A DNA stretch of 48,891 bases from Bacteroidota bacterium (GTDB lineage: Bacteria; Bacteroidota; Bacteroidia; AKYH767-A; OLB10). A model generated the notes under the pieces. The model was given only the letters and a program-made list of their open reading frames with translations. It was not told the origin of the DNA and did not search any database. The DNA lies in assembly GCA_024643795.1 (NCBI GenBank), contig JAHEMF010000018.1, forward strand, positions 1 through 48,891. Direction: 5' to 3'. Position 1 is the first letter of the stretch, and each line of letters begins with the position of its first letter. The position numbers and the translations under genes are program-made. Shown here piece by piece: positions 44,915 through 48,891 of this stretch.

Positions 44915-47725
44915 ATGAACACATCGATCATTTATCTAATTCCAGCCTTCGGAATATTAGCATTACTTTTTACCTGGTGGAGATCAGCCTGGGTTACAAA
45001 ACAGGATGCGGGTACCGATAAAATGAAGAAGATAGCCAGTCACATTGCTGACGGTGCTATGGCATTCCTCAAAGCGGAGTATAAAGTGCTTGCCATTTTT
45101 GTAATTGCAGTTGCCATATTATTAGGTGTGACTGCTGACAGTGAAACTTCTTCACCCATGGTAGCAGTTGCGTTTGTTATGGGTGCCTTCTGTTCCGGAC
45201 TTGCCGGATTCATAGGAATGCGTGTGGCCACAAAAGCTAACGTACGTACCACAAACGCCGCCCGTACAGGACTGGGTAAAGCTCTTGAAGTTGCTTTTGC
45301 CGGAGGTTCCGTAATGGGTATGGGTGTTGTTGGATTAGGTGTTCTTGGTTTAAGTACATTGTTCATATTCTTCTCAAGTCAGTTCGGTGTTGATACTCAC
45401 GCCAACCTGATGAAGACCATAACTGTGATCACCGGATTCTCATTTGGTGCATCATCGATAGCATTGTTCGCCCGTGTGGGTGGAGGTATATATACCAAGG
45501 CTGCGGACGTTGGAGCTGACCTTGTAGGTAAGGTAGAAGCCGGTATCCCTGAAGACCATCCATTGAATCCTGCTACCATAGCTGATAACGTAGGTGATAA
45601 CGTAGGTGATGTGGCCGGTATGGGTGCCGACCTTTTTGAGTCGTATGTAGGTTCAATCATTGGAACTATGGTTCTGGGTGCAGCCTTTATGGGTGCAGGT
45701 TTTGACGATGCATTCAACGGCCTTTCAGCTGTGTTGCTTCCGTTGGTATTGGCTGCAACCGGTATCGTTATGTCTATCATCGGTTCATTCATGGTAAGAG
45801 TTAAAGAAGGTGGCGATCCGCAAAGAGCACTCAACATTGGTGAGTTCGGTTCATCAATATTAATGATCATAGCTTCATGGTTCATCATCAAAGGAATGTT
45901 ACCTGAGTCATGGTTGTATACTGACCCATTATATCCTAATGCTGATGGTACTCCAACCACATACACTTCATCAGGAATATTTTACTCAACTATAATAGGA
46001 CTGGTTGCAGGATTATTAGTTGGACTGGTAACAGAACACTTTACAGGAACAGGTAAAAAGCCTGTACTTTCAATTGTACGTCAATCAGTAACCGGTGCAG
46101 CCACAAACATCATTGCCGGACTAGGAGTTGGTATGATGTCTACCGCGGTTCCTGTGCTTTTGATAGCAGGTTCTATTGTAGGAGCCTTCCATTTCGGTGG
46201 ATTATATGGTATTGCTATAGCTGCTGTAGGTATGCTATCTAATTTGGGGATTCAGCTGGCTGTTGATGCTTATGGCCCTATCTCAGATAATGCAGGTGGT
46301 ATTGCTGAAATGTCGGAGTTAGAAAAAGATGTAAGAAAGAGAACCGATAAACTTGATGCGGTTGGTAATACTACTGCAGCTATTGGTAAAGGATTTGCCA
46401 TTGCATCTGCTGCGCTTACTGCTCTTGCATTATTCGGGGCCTATATGACTGCCGCTCACATCAAGACTATTGATATTTCAAAGGCTATAGTAATGGCCGG
46501 ATTATTCATCGGGGCAATGCTTCCGTTTGTATTCTCTGCCCTTGCAATGGGTGCTGTTGGCCGTGCGGCGATGGCAATGATTGAAGAAGTAAGACGTCAG
46601 TTCAAATCGATACCACAACTTTCTGCTGCATTGGAAGTAATGAAGCGCAATGAAGGTAAGGAAACACATGAGTGGAGCGATAGTGATCGTAAAACATTTG
46701 AAGAAGCTGACGGAAAAGCCGAATATGGTAAGTGTGTGGAAATATCAACTCAGGCTGCTATCAAGCAGATGGTTCTTCCGGGCCTTATGGCAGTAGTTAT
46801 ACCGGTTGTGGTTGCTTTCGTAATGGGACCAGAAGCATTGGGCGGATTACTTGCCGGTGTTACTGCATCGGGAGTATTGATGGCTATATTCCAATCTAAC
46901 GCTGGAGGCGCATGGGATAATGCCAAGAAGATGTTTGAAGAAGGCGTTGAAATTGACGGACAAATGCATTACAAAGGATCAGAAGCTCATAAAGCAACTG
47001 TTGTTTGTGATACTGTTGGTGATCCGTTCAAAGATACCTCAGGCCCGTCACTCAATATCCTGCTCAAATTAATGTCGGTAGTTGCTCTGGTGCTTGCACC
47101 TTCACTGGTAACAATTGAAGAAGCTGGCAGTGCAGATGGAAATGCAACTGAAATGACCCTACCTGCAACTGATGCCTCTGCGGAGTCTCCATCTATAACT
47201 ACCCTGAACGGTACATATGTACTTGATCAGGCACACTCATTCATTGGTTTTGAAATAGGACACCTACTCTCTACAGCTAAAGGCACATTTATGCTTGACA
47301 CGGGTTATATCAATTTCAACGGAACTGTTGAAGGAACAAGTCTGATGATCACTATTGATGCAACAACTGTAAACATTCAGAATGGAATGCGTGATGACGA
47401 CCTGCGATCTGAGGAATTCCTCCATACTGCAGCATTCCCTTCCATTACATTTATATCTAACTCAGTTAGAGAAAATGAATCAGGTGAATATCAATACACC
47501 GCAACCGGAGAACTAACGGTTAGAGACGTTACAAAAACCATTGATGTTCCTTTCAATTACCTTGGAGAGATTGAAAGTCCATTTGGCACAAAGGTTAACA
47601 CCTTCAATGGTTCTTTAACTATCAACAGAAAAGACTACAAGATTTCAAAATATGGACCTCCTTTGGTAAAAGACGATGTAACCATTGAATTCTCAGTGGA
47701 AACAAGCCAACTACCTGCAAACTGA
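44915..47725 (+). CDS. hppA: Membrane-bound ion-pumping pyrophosphatase fused to a YceI domain
   Basis: 936 residues. Residues 1 to about 736 are a complete membrane pyrophosphatase, which couples PPi hydrolysis to H+ or Na+ export. The active-site block is present ([40 protein letters not shown]). [10 protein letters not shown] carries A488 and G491, the K+-dependent combination. The usual EDDPRNP reads EDHPLNP. A Ser/Thr/Ala-rich linker (about 737-763) leads to a full YceI domain (about 765-935: [51 protein letters not shown]). These enzymes have 16 helices with the C-terminus outside, so the YceI domain should be periplasmic. YceI relatives are beta-barrels holding polyisoprenoid-like lipids. 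The fusion is in one uninterrupted frame. Confidence 0.92.
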   Translation: MNTSIIYLIPAFGILALLFTWWRSAWVTKQDAGTDKMKKIASHIADGAMAFLKAEYKVLAIFVIAVAILLGVTADSETSSPMVAVAFVMGAFCSGLAGFIGMRVATKANVRTTNAARTGLGKALEVAFAGGSVMGMGVVGLGVLGLSTLFIFFSSQFGVDTHANLMKTITVITGFSFGASSIALFARVGGGIYTKAADVGADLVGKVEAGIPEDHPLNPATIADNVGDNVGDVAGMGADLFESYVGSIIGTMVLGAAFMGAGFDDAFNGLSAVLLPLVLAATGIVMSIIGSFMVRVKEGGDPQRALNIGEFGSSILMIIASWFIIKGMLPESWLYTDPLYPNADGTPTTYTSSGIFYSTIIGLVAGLLVGLVTEHFTGTGKKPVLSIVRQSVTGAATNIIAGLGVGMMSTAVPVLLIAGSIVGAFHFGGLYGIAIAAVGMLSNLGIQLAVDAYGPISDNAGGIAEMSELEKDVRKRTDKLDAVGNTTAAIGKGFAIASAALTALALFGAYMTAAHIKTIDISKAIVMAGLFIGAMLPFVFSALAMGAVGRAAMAMIEEVRRQFKSIPQLSAALEVMKRNEGKETHEWSDSDRKTFEEADGKAEYGKCVEISTQAAIKQMVLPGLMAVVIPVVVAFVMGPEALGGLLAGVTASGVLMAIFQSNAGGAWDNAKKMFEEGVEIDGQMHYKGSEAHKATVVCDTVGDPFKDTSGPSLNILLKLMSVVALVLAPSLVTIEEAGSADGNATEMTLPATDASAESPSITTLNGTYVLDQAHSFIGFEIGHLLSTAKGTFMLDTGYINFNGTVEGTSLMITIDATTVNIQNGMRDDDLRSEEFLHTAAFPSITFISNSVRENESGEYQYTATGELTVRDVTKTIDVPFNYLGEIESPFGTKVNTFNGSLTINRKDYKISKYGPPLVKDDVTIEFSVETSQLPAN

Positions 47726-47745
47726 TAACACATTAACACACTAGT

Positions 47746-47772
47746 AAAAAGGCTGCCTTTGGCAGCCTTTTT
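47746..47772. terminator. Bidirectional intrinsic terminator
   Basis: AAAAAGGCTGCC and GGCAGCCTTTTT form a perfect 12-bp stem with a TTT loop, with T runs on both strands. It serves the convergent pyrophosphatase and exonuclease genes, and the exonuclease stop lies in its tail. Confidence 0.92.
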
Positions 47773-48547
47773 ATTTTTTGTTAAAGTCCTTAAGCCTGAT
47801 GTTAGTAATAACCTGCTTAGTGTGACGAGGGAAATTCCCGTCCATCATCCATTTATAATATGAAGGGTCTTTCGAAAATACATCCACTACCCTTTCGCCC
47901 TTATACTTTCCAAAATTGAACACCTCTTGTTTATCAGGGTTGTAAACAATGCGACCTGCCAGATCCACTGAGTTGAACATGTTGGTAAAATCACTTAAAA
48001 AGTCAACATCTGATTTAAGGTTATCGCCATATTTTTCAAGTTGGGCTTCCAGAACCTCGAAGGTTGCCATGGTATCGGCATCAGCGCTATGTGCATTTTC
48101 GAGATTTTTATCGCAATAAAACTTGTATGCAGCAACCAATGTCCGCTGTTCCATCTTGTGAAAAATATTCTGAACGTCGATCAGCTTTTTATTAGAAACA
48201 TCCAGATCAAAATCATTTGCCAATAACTCTTCAACCAGCATTGGCACATCAAATTTATTTGAATTATATCCCGCAAGGTCACAATCCTTTAGAAAGTTCA
48301 GTATCTCAGGAGCAAGCTCTTTAAAGGATCTTTCATTTTTAACATCATCATCAGTGATACCATGAAAAGTTGTTGATTCTGCCGGTATTGGCATTCCCGG
48401 GTTCACCCTTTTAGTATATGACTCTTGTTTGCCGTCAGGGAACACTTTTAAAATTGAAATCTCAACTATCTTATCATGACCAATAGTAAGTCCTGTTGTT
48501 TCAAGGTCAAAAAAAGCAAGTGGTCTTTTAAGGTTTAGTTTCATCAA
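47771..48547 (-). CDS. DEDDh 3'-5' exonuclease (DnaQ/ExoX-like)
   Basis: A 258-residue exonuclease. The catalytic acids are in FFDLETTG (D14, E16), the next Asp in GYNSNKFDVPML, and His/Asp in AHSADADTM, giving DEDDh. GITDDDV is the usual Exo II neighbour. The C-terminal part (FNFGKYKGERVVDVFSKDP, YYKWMMDGNF) resembles the small domain found at the end of ExoX-like proteins. It is probably a stand-alone DNA repair or RNA-trimming nuclease and less likely the replicative proofreading subunit. It is 4 nt downstream of the next gene on the same strand, so likely co-transcribed. Confidence 0.9.
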   Translation of the reverse strand: MMKLNLKRPLAFFDLETTGLTIGHDKIVEISILKVFPDGKQESYTKRVNPGMPIPAESTTFHGITDDDVKNERSFKELAPEILNFLKDCDLAGYNSNKFDVPMLVEELLANDFDLDVSNKKLIDVQNIFHKMEQRTLVAAYKFYCDKNLENAHSADADTMATFEVLEAQLEKYGDNLKSDVDFLSDFTNMFNSVDLAGRIVYNPDKQEVFNFGKYKGERVVDVFSKDPSYYKWMMDGNFPRHTKQVITNIRLKDFNKK

Positions 48548-48551
48548 AAAA

Positions 48552-48891
48552 TTATTTTCTCCGCGGTACCAGGGTAAATGATTTTCTTAACACTCCACCG
48601 GGTTCATCACCGGTAATAATAACCTCTTCGGCCAGGTTTCCTGCTCTTGGATCACGGGCCTGAAGTTCATATTTGCCGGGAGGTAAAAGGATGAAGAATT
48701 CGGCAGCATAACCTGAAACTTCCATGATACCTAATGTTTCTCCTGTAGAAACTTTATTGATGATACACATAGAATTCTTGGCAGGTAATCCGGTATTTGC
48801 CAGCATACTACCATGTAATAGCACATTATTACCGCTCACCAGTGGATCTTTGGTTTTGAACTGCCATATATCCAGATCACCTTCACCACTA
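48552..48891 (-). CDS. C-terminal fragment of a hypothetical protein, cut by window edge
   Basis: The frame stays open to the right edge, so the start is outside. The visible 112 residues begin SGEGDLDIWQFKTKDPL, resembling the end of a PD40/WD40-like propeller repeat in Bacteroidota surface proteins. A small beta-sandwich-like segment follows (INKVSTGETLGIMEVSGYAA, FILLPPGKYELQARDPRAGN), similar to carboxypeptidase-regulatory-like domains. A GTG at 48839 is not the true start, because coding continues before it. The function of the whole is unknown. Confidence 0.7.
   Translation of the reverse strand, partial: SGEGDLDIWQFKTKDPLVSGNNVLLHGSMLANTGLPAKNSMCIINKVSTGETLGIMEVSGYAAEFFILLPPGKYELQARDPRAGNLAEEVIITGDEPGGVLRKSFTLVPRRK

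Noticed and set aside
45397-45966. 189-codon open frame opposite the pyrophosphatase
   Set aside because: It is the mirror of the conserved membrane domain, with Pro/Ser/Thr-rich composition and no start context.
1-48891. CRISPR arrays, transposases, prophage or defence genes
   Set aside because: No regularly spaced repeats, DDE/HUH transposase motifs, integrases or known defence domains were seen; the genes are mostly core functions.

Overview
The window is a contiguous piece of a Bacteroidota chromosome, most likely from the Cytophagales or a neighbouring class. Four things point there. Promoters follow the Bacteroidota pattern (-33 TTTG, about 20 bp, -7 TAnnTTTG). Genes mostly lack Shine-Dalgarno sites. 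Lipoproteins are frequent. The str-S10-spc-alpha ribosomal cluster lacks tuf and is followed by carA. The sequence is AT-rich, and I see no insertion sequence, phage gene or CRISPR array.

Layout. 1-7129 (+): a lipoprotein related to vanadium haloperoxidases, translationally coupled to a very large FG-GAP/ASPIC-UnbV lipoprotein, then an M20D amidohydrolase coupled to alanine racemase. 7207-7866 (-): tRNA-Ser(GCT), a decayed tRNA-Pro copy and spacer duplication, tRNA-Pro(TGG) and tRNA-Arg(TCT), read from one promoter. 8008-12505 (+): an oligopeptide-type ABC importer with binding protein and two enlarged permeases but no ATPases. 12502-15426: a PgpH-like 7TM-HD phosphodiesterase, the RNase P RNA and RidA. 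15432-20594: a GDPD/M61-peptidase pair, dihydrolipoyl dehydrogenase and carA.

20670-38855 (-) is one continuous run of translation genes in the order rpsL-rpsG-fusA-rpsJ-rplC-D-W-B-rpsS-rplV-rpsC-rplP-rpmC-rpsQ-rplN-X-E-rpsN-rpsH-rplF-rplR-rpsE-rpmD-rplO-secY-map-infA-rpmJ-rpsM-rpsK-rpsD-rpoA-rplQ. It makes the ribosome, the Sec channel, N-terminal Met removal, IF-1 and the RNA polymerase alpha subunit together, and it ends at a clear hairpin terminator. Divergent from rpsL is a soluble receiver-kinase-receiver protein.

40843-48891: a bifunctional-nuclease-family protein, the etfBA electron-transfer flavoprotein pair, a small TPR protein, the pyruvate dehydrogenase E1 beta subunit, a membrane pyrophosphatase fused to a C-terminal YceI lipid-binding-type domain, a DEDDh exonuclease, and the C-terminal end of a gene that leaves the window.

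The most unusual items are the pyrophosphatase-YceI fusion, the tRNA-Pro-derived element in which three tRNA arms have become plain hairpins, and an intact-looking M20 gene with no standard start codon. Most of the rest is ordinary core genome.
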